In this document: positions 1 through 15,400 of the stretch, in pieces | How positions within the stretch are numbered: the stretch's first letter is position 1 | How the letters are laid out: the number at the start of each line of letters is the position of its first letter | Source of the DNA: Strigamia acuminata | Lineage: Eukaryota; Arthropoda; Chilopoda; Geophilomorpha; Linotaeniidae | Assembly (NCBI GenBank): GCA_949358305.1 | Contig: CASHSZ010000130.1 | Coordinates: 1-40,000, forward strand | Reading direction: 5' to 3' | DNA: 40,000 nucleotides | Notes under the pieces: model-generated | What the model was told of the DNA's origin: nothing | Seen by the model: only the letters and a program-made list of their open reading frames with translations | Databases searched by the model: none | Program-made: the position numbers and the translations under genes

Positions 1-410
1 GTTTCATCCTTATTCTACGTTAAATAGACGTAGAATTCGACGTTGAGTTTGACGTAGAATTCTACATAGATTTAACGTAGAATAAGGATGAAACTATGCC
101 GAAACAACGTAGCATTGACATGGAATTAGCGCATTTTGGTCACGATTTTGACATTGCATCTACATAGAGCGGTAGATCGATTCTGTGTCGAATCGACATA
201 GAACTCTACGTAGAATTCGACGTCGATTTGACGTTGTATTGACATAGCATCGATCTACAGCTCTATGTAGATGCTATGTCAAAATCGTGACCGAAATGCG
301 CTTATTCCATGTCAATGCTATGTAGTTTCGGCATAGTTTCTACCTTATTCTATGTTAAATCTATGTCCCAAGATAGACGGTTTGCATAGATTCTACATAG
401 ATTTAACATA
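1..410. repeat. Fold-back element of nested inverted repeats
   Basis: Three inverted-repeat pairs are visible. Bases 1-24 are the exact reverse complement of 71-94. Bases 71-181 pair with 249-359 with only a few mismatches (about 110-bp arms, 67-bp loop). Bases 351-365 are the exact reverse complement of 396-410. The interior is built from short self-complementary words (CTACGTAG, GAATTC, GACGTC). There is no ORF. This fits a MITE or fold-back element without a transposase. The left end may be cut by the window edge and no target duplication could be assigned. It stops about 15 bp before the satellite array. Confidence 0.75.
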
Positions 411-425
411 GTTTTGTTACTTGGT

Positions 426-3400
426 ATGTCTCTGAATGTTTAGAAATAGTGTTTAAACCTTAGTAGAAGGCTCCAATGTAAGTTTTAGAAACATCCAACC
501 GATGATTTGGGAGAATAGACTTTTGATCTCATCACAGTTGACTTAGCACAAACACCACAAGACCAATGTCTCTGAATGTTCAGAAATAGTGTTTCAACTT
601 TAGTAGAAGGCTCCAATGTAAGTTTTAGAAACATTCAACCGATGATTTGGGAGAATAGACTTTTGATCTCATCACAGTTGACTTAGCACAAACACCACAA
701 GACCAATGTCTCTGAATGTTCAGAAATAGTGTTTAAACCTTAGTAGAAGGCTCCAATGTAAGTTTTAGAAACATCCAACCAATGATTTGGGAGAATAGAC
801 TTTTGATCTCATCACAGTTGACTTAGCACAAACACCACAAGACCAATGTCTCTGAATGTTTAGAAATAGTGTTTAAACCTTAGTAGAAGGCTCCAATGTA
901 AGTTTTAGAAACATCCAACCGATGATTTGGGAGAATAGACTTTTGATCTCATCACAGTTGACTTAGCACAAACACCACAAGACCAATGTCTCTGAATGTT
1001 CAGAAATAGTGTTTCAACTTTAGTAGAAGGCTCCAATGTAAGTTTTAGAAACATTCAACCGATGATTTGGGAGAATAGACTTTTGATCTCATCACAGTTG
1101 ACTTAGCACAAACACCACAAGACCAATGTCTCTGAATGTTCAGAAATAGTGTTTAAACCTTAGTAGAAGGCTCCAATGTAAGTTTTAGAAACATCCAACC
1201 AATGATTTGGGAGAGTAGACTTTTGATCTGATCACAGTTGACTTAGCACAAACACCACAAGACCAATGTCTCTGAATGTTTAGAAATAGTGTTTAAACCT
1301 TAGTAGAAGGCTCCAATGTAAGTTTTAGAAACATCCAACCGATGATTTGGGAGAATAGACTTTTGATCTCATCACAGTTGACTTAGCACAAACACCACAA
1401 GACCAATGTCTCTGAATGTTCAGAAATAGTGTTTAAACTTTAGTAGAAGGCTCCAATGTAAGTTTTAGAAACATTCAACCGATGATTTGGGAGAATAGAC
1501 TTTTGATCTCATCACAGTTGACTTAGCACAAACACCACAAGACCAATGTCTCTGAATGTTCAGAAATAGTGTTTAAACCTTAGTAGAAGGCTCCAATGTA
1601 AGTTTTAGAAACATCCAACCAATGATTTGGGAGAATAGACTTTTGATCTCATCACAGTTGACTTAGCACAAACACCACAAGACCAATGTCTCCGAATGTT
1701 CAGAAATAGTGTTTAAACCTTAGTAGAAGCCTTCAATATAAGTTTTAGCAACACCCAAGCAATAAATTTTGAAAAAAAAATTTTGAGCTTATTTCACATC
1801 ACAGTTGACTTAGCACAAACACCACAAGACCAATGTCTCTGAATGTTTAGAAATAGTGTTTAAACCTTAGTAGAAGGCTCCAATGTAAGTTTTAGAAACA
1901 TCCAACCGATGATTTGGGAGAATAGACTTTTGATCTCATCACAGTTGACTTAGCACAAACACCACAAGACCAATGTCTCTGAATGTTCAGAAATAGTGTT
2001 TAAACCTTAGTAGAAGGCTCCAATGTAAGTTTTAGAAACATCCAACCGATGATTTGGGAGAATAGACTTTTGATCTCATCACAGTTGACTTAGCACAAAC
2101 ACCACAAGTCCAATGTCTCTGAATGTTCAGAAATAGTGTTTAAACCTTAGTAGAAGCCTTCAATATAAGTTTTAGCAACACCCAAGCAATAAATTTTGAA
2201 AAAAAAATTTTGAGCTCATTTCACATCGCAGTTGACTTAGCACAAACACCACAAGACCAATGTCTCCGAATGTTCAGAAATAGTGTTTAAACCTTAGTAG
2301 AAGCCTTCAATATAAGTTTTAGCAACACCCAAGCAATAAATTTTGAAAAAAAAATTTTGAGCTTATTTCACATCACAGTTGACTTAGCACAAACACCACA
2401 AGACCAATGTCTCTGAATGTTCAGAAATAGTGTTTAAACCTTAGTAGAAGGCTCCAATGTAAGTTTTAGAAACATCCAACCAATGATTTGGGAGAATAGA
2501 CTTTTGATCTCATCACAGTTGACTTAGCACAAACACCACAAGACCAATGTCTCTGAATGTTTAGAAATAGTGTTTAAACCTTAGTAGAAGGCTCCAATGT
2601 AAGTTTTAGAAACATCCAACCGATGATTTGGGAGAATAGACTTTTGATCTCATCACAGTTGACTTAGCACAAACACCACAAGACCATATGTCTCTGAATG
2701 TTCAGAAATAGTGTTTAAACTTTAGTAGAAGGCTCCAATGTAAGTTTTAGAAATATTCAACCGATGATTTGGGAGAATAGACTTTTGATCTCATCACAGT
2801 TGACTTAGCACAAACACCACAAGACCAATGTCTCTGAATGTTCAGAAATAGTGTTTAAACCTTAGTAGAAGGCTCCAATGTAAGTTTTAGAAACATCCAA
2901 CCAATGATTTGGGAGAATAGACTTTTGATCTCATCACAGTTGACTTAGCACAAACACCACAAGACCAATGTCTCTGAATGTTTAGAAATAGTGTTTAAAC
3001 CTTAGTAGAAGGCTCCAATGTAAGTTTTAGAAACATCCAACCGATGATTTGGGAGAATAGACTTTTGATCTCATCACAGTTGACTTAGCACAAACACCAC
3101 AAGACCAATGTCTCTGAATGTTCAGAAATAGTGTTTAAACTTTAGTAGAAGGCTCCAATGTAAGTTTTAGAAACATTCAACCGATGATTTGGGAGAATAG
3201 ACTTTTGATCTCATCACAGTTGACTTAGCACAAACACCACAAGACCAATGTCTCTGAATGTTCAGAAATAGTGTTTAAACCTTAGTAGAAGGCTCCAATG
3301 TAAGTTTTAGAAACATCCAACCAATGATTTGGGAGAATAGACTTTTGATCTCATCACAGTTGACTTAGCACAAACACCACAAGACCAATGTCTCTGAATG

Positions 3401-6400
3401 TTTAGAAATAGTGTTTAAACCTTAGTAGAAGGCTCCAATGTAAGTTTTAGAAACATCCAACCGATGATTTGGGAGAATAGACTTTTGATCTCATCACAGT
3501 TGACTTAGCACAAACACCACAAGACCAATGTCTCTGAATGTTCAGAAATAGTGTTTCAACTTTAGTAGAAGGCTCCAATGTAAGTTTTAGAAACATTCAA
3601 CCGATGATTTGGGAGAATAGACTTTTGATCTCATCACAGTTGACTTAGCACAAACACCACAAGACCAATGTCTCTGAATGTTCAGAAATAGTGTTTAAAC
3701 CTTAGTAGAAGGCTCCAATGTAAGTTTTAGAAACATCCAACCAATGATTTGGGAGAATAGACTTTTGATCTCATCACAGTTGACTTAGCACAAACACCAC
3801 AAGACCAATGTCTCTGAATGTTTAGAAATAGTGTTTAAACCTTAGTAGAAGGCTCCAATGTAAGTTTTAGAAACATCCAACCGATGATTTGGGAGAATAG
3901 ACTTTTGATCTCATCACAGTTGACTTAGCACAAACACCACAAGACCAATGTCTCTGAATGTTCAGAAATAGTGTTTAAACTTTAGTAGAAGGCTCCAATG
4001 TAAGTTTTAGAAACATTCAACCGATGATTTGGGAGAATAGACTTTTGATCTCATCACAGTTGACTTAGCACAAACACCACAAGACCAATGTCTCTGAATG
4101 TTCAGAAATAGTGTTTAAACCTTAGTAGAAGGCTCCAATGTAAGTTTTAGAAACATCCAACCAATGATTTGGGAGAATAGACTTTTGATCTCATCACAGT
4201 TGACTTAGCACAAACACCACAAGACCAATGTCTCCGAATGTTCAGAAATAGTGTTTAAACCTTAGTAGAAGCCTTCAATATAAGTTTTAGCAACACCCAA
4301 GCAATAAATTTTGAAAAAAAAATTTTGAGCTTATTTCACATCACAGTTGACTTAGCACAAACACCACAAGACCAATGTCTCTGAATGTTTAGAAATAGTG
4401 TTTAAACCTTAGTAGAAGGCTCCAATGTAAGTTTTAGAAACATCCAACCGATGATTTGGGAGAATAGACTTTTGATCTCATCACAGTTGACTTAGCACAA
4501 ACACCACAAGACCAATGTCTCTGAATGTTCAGAAATAGTGTTTAAACCTTAGTAGAAGGCTCCAATGTAAGTTTTAGAAACATCCAACCGATGATTTGGG
4601 AGAATAGACTTTTGATCTCATCACAGTTGACTTAGCACAAACACCACAAGTCCAATGTCTCTGAATGTTCAGAAATAGTGTTTAAACCTTAGTAGAAGCC
4701 TTCAATATAAGTTTTAGCAACACCCAAGCAATAAATTTTGAAAAAAAAATTTTGAGCTCATTTCACATCGCAGTTGACTTAGCACAAACACCACAAGACC
4801 AATGTCTCCGAATGTTCAGAAATAGTGTTTAAACCTTAGTAGAAGCCTTCAATATAAGTTTTAGCAACACCCAAGCAATAAATTTTGAAAAAAAAATTTT
4901 GAGCTTATTTCACATCACAGTTGACTTAGCACAAACACCACAAGACCAATGTCTCTGAATGTTCAGAAATAGTGTTTAAACCTTAGTAGAAGGCTCCAAT
5001 GTAAGTTTTAGAAACATCCAACCAATGATTTGGGAGAATAGACTTTTGATCTCATCACAGTTGACTTAGCACAAACACCACAAGACCAATGTCTCTGAAT
5101 GTTTAGAAATAGTGTTTAAACCTTAGTAGAAGGTTCCAATGTAAGTTTTAGAAACATCCAACCGATGATTTGGGAGAATAGACTTTTGATCTCATCACAG
5201 TTGACTTAGCACAAACACCACAAGACCAATGTCTCTGAATGTTCAGAAATAGTGTTTAAACTTTAGTAGAAGGCTCCAATGTAAGTTTTAGAAATATTCA
5301 ACCGATGATTTGGGAGAATAGACTTTTGATCTCATCACAGTTGACTTAGCACAAACACCACAAGACCAATGTCTCTGAATGTTCAGAAATAGTGTTTAAA
5401 CCTTAGTAGAAGGCTCCAATGTAAGTTTTAGAAACATCCAACCAATGATTTGGGAGAATAGACTTTTGATCTCATCACAGTTGACTTAGCACAAACACCA
5501 CAAGACCAATGTCTCTGAATGTTTAGAAATAGTGTTTAAACCTTAGTAGAAGGCTCCAATGTAAGTTTTAGAAACATCCAACCGATGATTTGGGAGAATA
5601 GACTTTTGATCTCATCACAGTTGACTTAGCACAAACACCACAAGACCAATGTCTCTGAATGTTCAGAAATAGTGTTTAAACTTTAGTAGAAGGCTCCAAT
5701 GTAAGTTTTAGAAACATTCAACCGATGATTTGGGAGAATAGACTTTTGATCTCATCACAGTTGACTTAGCACAAACACCACAAGACCAATGTCTCTGAAT
5801 GTTCAGAAATAGTGTTTAAACCTTAGTAGAAGGCTCCAATGTAAGTTTTAGAAACATCCAACCAATGATTTGGGAGAATAGACTTTTGATCTCATCACAG
5901 TTGACTTAGCACAAACACCACAAGACCAATGTCTCTGAATGTTTAGAAATAGTGTTTAAACCTTAGTAGAAGGCTCCAATGTAAGTTTTAGAAACATCCA
6001 ACCGATGATTTGGGAGAATAGACTTTTGATCTCATCACAGTTGACTTAGCACAAACACCACAAGACCAATGTCTCTGAATGTTCAGAAATGGTGTTTCAA
6101 CTTTAGTAGAAGGCTCCAATGTAAGTTTTAGAAACATTCAACCGATGATTTGGGAGAATAGACTTTTGATCTCATCACAGTTGACTTAGCACAAACACCA
6201 CAAGACCAATGTCTCTGAATGTTCAGAAATAGTGTTTAAACCTTAGTAGAAGGCTCCAATGTAAGTTTTAGAAACATCCAACCAATGATTTGGGAGAATA
6301 GACTTTTGATCTCATCACAGTTGACTTAGCACAAACACCACAAGACCAATGTCTCTGAATGTTTAGAAATAGTGTTTAAACCTTAGTAGAAGGCTCCAAT

Positions 6401-9400
6401 GTAAGTTTTAGAAACATCCAACCGATGATTTGGGAGAATAGACTTTTGATCTCATCACAGTTGACTTAGCACAAACACCACAAGACCAATGTCTCTGAAT
6501 GTTCAGAAATAGTGTTTAAACTTTAGTAGAAGGCTCCAATGTAAGTTTTAGAAACATTCAACCGATGATTTGGGAGAATAGACTTTTGATCTCATCACAG
6601 TTGACTTAGCACAAACACCACAAGACCAATGTCTCTGAATGTTCAGAAATAGTGTTTAAACCTTAGTAGAAGGCTCCAATGTAAGTTTTAGAAACATCCA
6701 ACCAATGATGTGGGAGAATAGACTTTTGATCTCATCACAGTTGACTTAGCACAAACACCACAAGACCAATGTCTCTGAATGTTCAGAAATAGTGTTTAAA
6801 CCTTAGTAGAAGGCTCCAATGTAAGTTTTAGAAACATCCAACCGATGATTTGGGAGAATAGACTTTTGATCTCATCACAGTTGACTTAGCACAAACACCA
6901 CAAGACCAATGTCTCCGAATGTTCAGAAATAGTGTTTAAACCTTAGTAGAAGCCTTCAATATAAGTTTTAGCAACACCCAAGCAATAAATTTTGAAAAAA
7001 AAAATTTGAGCTTATTTCACATCACAGTTGACTTAGCACAAACACCACAAGACCAATGTCTCTCAATGTTCAGAAATAGTGTTTAAACCTTAGTAGAAGG
7101 CTCCAATGTAAGTTTTAGAAACATCCAACCAATGATTTGGGAGAATAGACTTTTGATCTCATCACAGTTGACTTAGCACAAACACCACAAGACCAATGTC
7201 TCTGAATGTTTAGAAATAGTGTTTAAACCTTAGTAGAAGGCTCCAATGTAAGTTTTAGAAACATCCAACCGATGATTTGGGAGAATAGACTTTTGATCTC
7301 ATCACAGTTGACTTAGCACAAACACCACAAGACCAATGTCTCTGAATGTTCAGAAATAGTGTTTAAACTTTAGTAGAAGGCTCCAATGTAAGTTTTAGAA
7401 ACATTCAACCGATGATTTGGGAGAATAGACTTTTGATCTCATCACAGTTGACTTAGCACAAACACCACAAGACCAATGTCTCTGAATGTTCAGAAATAGT
7501 GTTTAAACCTTAGTAGAAGGCTCCAATGTAAGTTTTAGAAACATCCAACCAATGATTTGGGAGAATAGACTTTTGATCTCATCACAGTTGACTTAGCACA
7601 AACACCACAAGACCAATGTCTCCGAATGTTCAGAAATAGTGTTTAAACCTTAGTAGAAGCCTTCAATATAAGTTTTAGCAACACCCAAGCAATAAATTTT
7701 GAAAAAAAAATTTTGAGCTTATTTCACATCACAGTTGACTTAGCACAAACACCACAAGACCAATGTCTCTGAATGTTCAGAAATAGTGTTTAAACCTTAG
7801 TAGAAGGCTCCAATGTAAGTTTTAGAAACATCCAACCAATGATTTGGGAGAATAGACTTTTGATCTCATCACAGTTGACTTAGCACAAACACCACAAGAC
7901 CAATGTCTCTGAATGTTTAGAAATAGTGTTTAAACCTTAGTAGAAGGCTCCAATGTAAGTTTTAGAAACATCCAACCGATGATTTGGGAGAATAGACTTT
8001 TGATCTCATCACAGTTGACTTAGCACAAACACCACAAGACCAATGTCTCTGAATGTTCAGAAATGGTGTTTCAACTTTAGTAGAAGGCTCCAATGTAAGT
8101 TTTAGAAACATTCAACCGATGATTTGGGAGAATAGACTTTTGATCTCATCACAGTTGACTTAGCACAAACACCACAAGACCAATGTCTCTGAATGTTCAG
8201 AAATAGTGTTTAAACCTTAGTAGAAGGCTCCAATGTAAGTTTTAGAAACATCCAACCAATGATTTGGGAGAATAGACTTTTGATCTCATCACAGTTGACT
8301 TAGCACAAACACCACAAGACCAATGTCTCTGAATGTTTAGAAATAGTGTTTAAACCTTAGTAGAAGGCTCCAATGTAAGTTTTAGAAACATCCAACCGAT
8401 GATTTGGGAGAATAGACTTTTGATCTCATCACAGTTGACTTAGCACAAACACCACAAGACCAATGTCTCTGAATGTTCAGAAATAGTGTTTAAACTTTAG
8501 TAGAAGGCTCCAATGTAAGTTTTAGAAACATTCAACCGATGATTTGGGAGAATAGACTTTTGATCTCATCACAGTTGACTTAGCACAAACACCACAAGAC
8601 CAATGTCTCTGAATGTTCAGAAATAGTGTTTAAACCTTAGTAGAAGGCTCCAATGTAAGTTTTAGAAACATCCAACCAATGATGTGGGAGAATAGACTTT
8701 TGATCTCATCACAGTTGACTTAGCACAAACACCACAAGACCAATGTCTCTGAATGTTCAGAAATAGTGTTTAAACCTTAGTAGAAGGCTCCAATGTAAGT
8801 TTTAGAAACATCCAACCGATGATTTGGGAGAATAGACTTTTGATCTCATCACAGTTGACTTAGCACAAACACCACAAGACCAATGTCTCCGAATGTTCAG
8901 AAATAGTGTTTAAACCTTAGTAGAAGCCTTCAATATAAGTTTTAGCAACACCCAAGCAATAAATTTTGAAAAAAAAAATTTGAGCTTATTTCACATCACA
9001 GTTGACTTAGCACAAACACCACAAGACCAATGTCTCTCAATGTTCAGAAATAGTGTTTAAACCTTAGTAGAAGGCTCCAATGTAAGTTTTAGAAACATCC
9101 AACCAATGATTTGGGAGAATAGACTTTTGATCTCATCACAGTTGACTTAGCACAAACACCACAAGACCAATGTCTCTGAATGTTTAGAAATAGTGTTTAA
9201 ACCTTAGTAGAAGGCTCCAATGTAAGTTTTAGAAACATCCAACCGATGATTTGGGAGAATAGACTTTTGATCTCATCACAGTTGACTTAGCACAAACACC
9301 ACAAGACCAATGTCTCTGAATGTTCAGAAATAGTGTTTAAACTTTAGTAGAAGGCTCCAATGTAAGTTTTAGAAACATTCAACCGATGATTTGGGAGAAT

Positions 9401-12400
9401 AGACTTTTGATCTCATCACAGTTGACTTAGCACAAACACCACAAGACCAATGTCTCTGAATGTTCAGAAATAGTGTTTAAACCTTAGTAGAAGGCTCCAA
9501 TGTAAGTTTTAGAAACATCCAACCAATGATTTGGGAGAATAGACTTTTGATCTCATCACAGTTGACTTAGCACAAACACCACAAGACCAATGTCTCCGAA
9601 TGTTCAGAAATAGTGTTTAAACCTTAGTAGAAGCCTTCAATATAAGTTTTAGCAACACCCAAGCAATAAATTTTGAAAAAAAAATTTTGAGCTTATTTCA
9701 CATCACAGTTGACTTAGCACAAACACCACAAGACCAATGTCTCTGAATGTTCAGAAATAGTGTTTAAACCTTAGTAGAAGGCTCCAATGTAAGTTTTAGA
9801 AACATCCAACCAATGATTTGGGAGAATAGACTTTTGATCTCATCACAGTTGACTTAGCACAAACACCACAAGACCAATGTCTCTGAATGTTTAGAAATAG
9901 TGTTTAAACCTTAGTAGAAGGCTCCAATGTAAGTTTTAGAAACATCCAACCGATGATTTGGGAGAATAGACTTTTGATCTTATCACAGTTGACTTAGCAC
10001 AAACACCACAAGACCAATGTCTCTGAATGTTCAGAAATAGTGTTTAAACCTTAGTAGAAGGCTCCAATGTAAGTTTTAGAAACATCCAACCGATGATTTG
10101 GGAGAATAGACTTTTGATCTCATCACAGTTGACTTAGCACAAACACCACAAGTCCAATGTCTCTGAATGTTCAGAAATAGTGTTTAAACCTTAGTAGAAG
10201 CCTTCAATATAAGTTTTAGCAACACCCAAGCAATAAATTTTGAAAAAAAAATTTTGAGCTCATTTCACATCGCAGTTGACTTAGCACAAACACCACAAGA
10301 CCAATGTCTCCGAATGTTCAGAAATAGTGTTTAAACCTTAGTAGAAGCCTTCAATATAAGTTTTAGCAACACCCAAGCAATAAATTTTGAAAAAAAAATT
10401 TTGAGCTTATTTCACATCACAGTTGACTTAGCACAAACACCACAAGACCAATGTCTCTGAATGTTCAGAAATAGTGTTTAAACCTTAGTAGAAGGCTCCA
10501 ATGTAAGTTTTAGAAACATCCAACCAATGATTTGGGAGAATAGACTTTTGATCTCATCACAGTTGACTTAGCACAAACACCACAAGACCAATGTCTCTGA
10601 ATGTTCAGAAATAGTGTTTAAACTTTAGTAGAAGGCTCCAATGTAAGTTTTAGAAATATTCAACCGATGATTTGGGAGAATAGACTTTTGATCTCATCAC
10701 AGTTGACTTAGCACAAACACCACAAGACCAATGTCTCTGAATGTTCAGAAATAGTGTTTAAACCTTAGTAGAAGGCTCCAATGTAAGTTTTAGAAACATC
10801 CAACCAATGATTTGGGAGAATAGACTTTTGATCTCATCACAGTTGACTTAGCACAAACACCACAAGACCAATGTCTCTGAATGTTTAGAAATAGTGTTTA
10901 AACCTTAGTAGAAGGCTCCAATGTAAGTTTTAGAAACATCCAACCGATGATTTGGGAGAATAGACTTTTGATCTCATCACAGTTGACTTAGCACAAACAC
11001 CACAAGACCAATGTCTCTGAATGTTCAGAAATAGTGTTTAAACTTTAGTAGAAGGCTCCAATGTAAGTTTTAGAAACATTCAACCGATGATTTGGGAGAA
11101 TAGACTTTTGATCTCATCACAGTTGACTTAGCACAAACACCACAAGACCAATGTCTCTGAATGTTCAGAAATAGTGTTTAAACCTTAGTAGAAGGCTCCA
11201 ATGTAAGTTTTAGAAACATCCAACCAATGATTTGGGAGAATAGACTTTTGATCTCATCACAGTTGACTTAGCACAAACACCACAAGACCAATGTCTCTGA
11301 ATGTTTAGAAATAGTGTTTAAACCTTAGTAGAAAGCTCCAATGTAAGTTTTAGAAACATCCAACCGATGATTTGGGAGAATAGACTTTTGATCTCATCAC
11401 AGTTGACTTAGCACAAACACCACAAGACCAATGTCTCTGAATGTTCAGAAATAGTGTTTCAACTTTAGTAGAAGGCTCCAATGTAAGTTTTAGAAACATT
11501 CAACCGATGATTTGGGAGAATAGACTTTTGATCTCATCACAGTTGACTTAGCACAAACACCACAAGACCAATGTCTCTGAATGTTCAGAAATAGTGTTTA
11601 AACCTTAGTAGAAGGCTCCAATGTAAGTTTTAGAAACATCCAACCAATGATTTGGGAGAATAGACTTTTGATCTCATCACAGTTGACTTAGCACAAACAC
11701 CACAAGACCAATGTCTCTGAATGTTTAGAAATAGTGTTTAAACCTTAGTAGAAGGCTCCAATGTAAGTTTTAGAAACATCCAACCGATGATTTGGGAGAA
11801 TAGACTTTTGATCTCATCACAGTTGACTTAGCACAAACACCACAAGACCAATGTCTCTGAATGTTCAGAAATAGTGTTTAAACTTTAGTAGAAGGCTCCA
11901 ATGTAAGTTTTAGAAACATTCAACCGATGATTTGGGAGAATAGACTTTTGATCTCATCACAGTTGACTTAGCACAAACACCACAAGACCAATGTCTCTGA
12001 ATGTTCAGAAATAGTGTTTAAACCTTAGTAGAAGGCTCCAATGTAAGTTTTAGAAACATCCAACCAATGATGTGGGAGAATAGACTTTTGATCTCATCAC
12101 AGTTGACTTAGCACAAACACCACAAGACCAATGTCTCTGAATGTTCAGAAATAGTGTTTAAACCTTAGTAGAAGGCTCCAATGTAAGTTTTAGAAACATC
12201 CAACCGATGATTTGGGAGAATAGACTTTTGATCTCATCACAGTTGACTTAGCACAAACACCACAAGTCCAATGTCTCTGAATGTTCAGAAATAGTGTTTA
12301 AACCTTAGTAGAAGCCTTCAATATAAGTTTTAGCAACACCCAAGCAATAAATTTTGAAAAAAAAATTTTGAGCTCATTTCACATCGCAGTTGACTTAGCA

Positions 12401-15400
12401 CAAACACCACAAGACCAATGTCTCCGAATGTTCAGAAATAGTGTTTAAACCTTAGTAGAAGCCTTCAATATAAGTTTTAGCAACACCCAAGCAATAAATT
12501 TTGAAAAAAAAAATTTGAGCTTATTTCACATCACAGTTGACTTAGCACAAACACCACAAGACCAATGTCTCTCAATGTTCAGAAATAGTGTTTAAACCTT
12601 AGTAGAAGGCTCCAATGTAAGTTTTAGAAACATCCAACCAATGATTTGGGAGAATAGACTTTTGATCTCATCACAGTTGACTTAGCACAAACACCACAAG
12701 ACCAATGTCTCTGAATGTTCAGAAATAGTGTTTAAACTTTAGTAGAAGGCTCCAATGTAAGTTTTAGAAACATTCAACCGATGATTTGGGAGAATAGACT
12801 TTTGATCTCATCACAGTTGACTTAGCACAAACACCACAAGACCAATGTCTCTGAATGTTCAGAAATAGTGTTTAAACCTTAGTAGAAGGCTCCAATGTAA
12901 GTTTTAGAAACATCCAACCAATGATTTGGGAGAATAGACTTTTGATCTCATCACAGTTGACTTAGCACAAACACCACAAGACCAATGTCTCCGAATGTTC
13001 AGAAATAGTGTTTAAACCTTAGTAGAAGCCTTCAATATAAGTTTTAGCAACACCCAAGCAATAAATTTTGAAAAAAAAATTTTGAGCTTATTTCACATCA
13101 CAGTTGACTTAGCACAAACACCACAAGACCAATGTCTCTGAATGTTCAGAAATAGTGTTTAAACCTTAGTAGAAGGCTCCAATGTAAGTTTTAGAAACAT
13201 CCAACCAATGATTTGGGAGAATAGACTTTTGATCTCATCACAGTTGACTTAGCACAAACACCACAAGACCAATGTCTCTGAATGTTTAGAAATAGTGTTT
13301 AAACCTTAGTAGAAGGCTCCAATGTAAGTTTTAGAAACATCCAACCGATGATTTGGGAGAATAGACTTTTGATCTCATCACAGTTGACTTAGCACAAACA
13401 CCACAAGACCAATGTCTCTGAATGTTCAGAAATAGTGTTTAAACCTTAGTAGAAGGCTCCAATGTAAGTTTTAGAAACATCCAACCGATGATTTGGGAGA
13501 ATAGACTTTTGATCTCATCACAGTTGACTTAGCACAAACACCACAAGTCCAATGTCTCTGAATGTTCAGAAATAGTGTTTAAACCTTAGTAGAAGCCTTC
13601 AATATAAGTTTTAGCAACACCCAAGCAATAAATTTTGAAAAAAAAATTTTGAGCTCATTTCACATCGCAGTTGACTTAGCACAAACACCACAAGACCAAT
13701 GTCTCCGAATGTTCAGAAATAGTGTTTAAACCTTAGTAGAAGCCTTCAATATAAGTTTTAGCAACACCCAAGCAATAAATTTTGAAAAAAAAATTTTGAG
13801 CTTATTTCACATCACAGTTGACTTAGCACAAACACCACAAGACCAATGTCTCTGAATGTTCAGAAATAGTGTTTAAACCTTAGTAGAAGGCTCCAATGTA
13901 AGTTTTAGAAACATCCAACCAATGATTTGGGAGAATAGACTTTTGATCTCATCACAGTTGACTTAGCACAAACACCACAAGACCAATGTCTCTGAATGTT
14001 TAGAAATAGTGTTTAAACCTTAGTAGAAGGCTCCAATGTAAGTTTTAGAAACATCCAACCGATGATTTGGGAGAATAGACTTTTGATCTCATCACAGTTG
14101 ACTTAGCACAAACACCACAAGACCAATGTCTCTGAATGTTCAGAAATAGTGTTTAAACTTTAGTAGAAGGCTCCAATGTAAGTTTTAGAAATATTCAACC
14201 GATGATTTGGGAGAATAGACTTTTGATCTCATCACAGTTGACTTAGCACAAACACCACAAGACCAATGTCTCTGAATGTTCAGAAATAGTGTTTAAACCT
14301 TAGTAGAAGGCTCCAATGTAAGTTTTAGAAACATCCAACCAATGATTTGGGAGAATAGACTTTTGATCTCATCACAGTTGACTTAGCACAAACACCACAA
14401 GACCAATGTCTCTGAATGTTTAGAAATAGTGTTTAAACCTTAGTAGAAGGCTCCAATGTAAGTTTTAGAAACATCCAACCGATGATTTGGGAGAATAGAC
14501 TTTTGATCTCATCACAGTTGACTTAGCACAAACACCACAAGACCAATGTCTCTGAATGTTCAGAAATAGTGTTTAAACTTTAGTAGAAGGCTCCAATGTA
14601 AGTTTTAGAAACATCCAACCAATGATTTGGGAGAATAGACTTTTGATCTCATCACAGTTGACTTAGCACAAACACCACAAGACCAATGTCTCTGAATGTT
14701 CAGAAATAGTGTTTAAACTTTAGTAGAAGGCTCCAATGTAAGTTTTAGAAACATTCAACCGATGATTTGGGAGAATAGACTTTTGATCTCATCACAGTTG
14801 ACTTAGCACAAACACCACAAGACCAATGTCTCTGAATGTTCAGAAATAGTGTTTAAACCTTAGTAGAAGGCTCCAATGTAAGTTTTAGAAACATCCAACC
14901 AATGATGTGGGAGAATAGACTTTTGATCTCATCACAGTTGACTTAGCACAAACACCACAAGACCAATGTCTCTGAATGTTCAGAAATAGTGTTTAAACCT
15001 TAGTAGAAGGCTCCAATGTAAGTTTTAGAAACATCCAACCGATGATTTGGGAGAATAGACTTTTGATCTCATCACAGTTGACTTAGCACAAACACCACAA
15101 GTCCAATGTCTCTGAATGTTCAGAAATAGTGTTTAAACCTTAGTAGAAGCCTTCAATATAAGTTTTAGCAACACCCAAGCAATAAATTTTGAAAAAAAAA
15201 TTTTGAGCTCATTTCACATCGCAGTTGACTTAGCACAAACACCACAAGACCAATGTCTCCGAATGTTCAGAAATAGTGTTTAAACCTTAGTAGAAGCCTT
15301 CAATATAAGTTTTAGCAACACCCAAGCAATAAATTTTGAAAAAAAAAATTTGAGCTTATTTCACATCACAGTTGACTTAGCACAAACACCACAAGACCAA

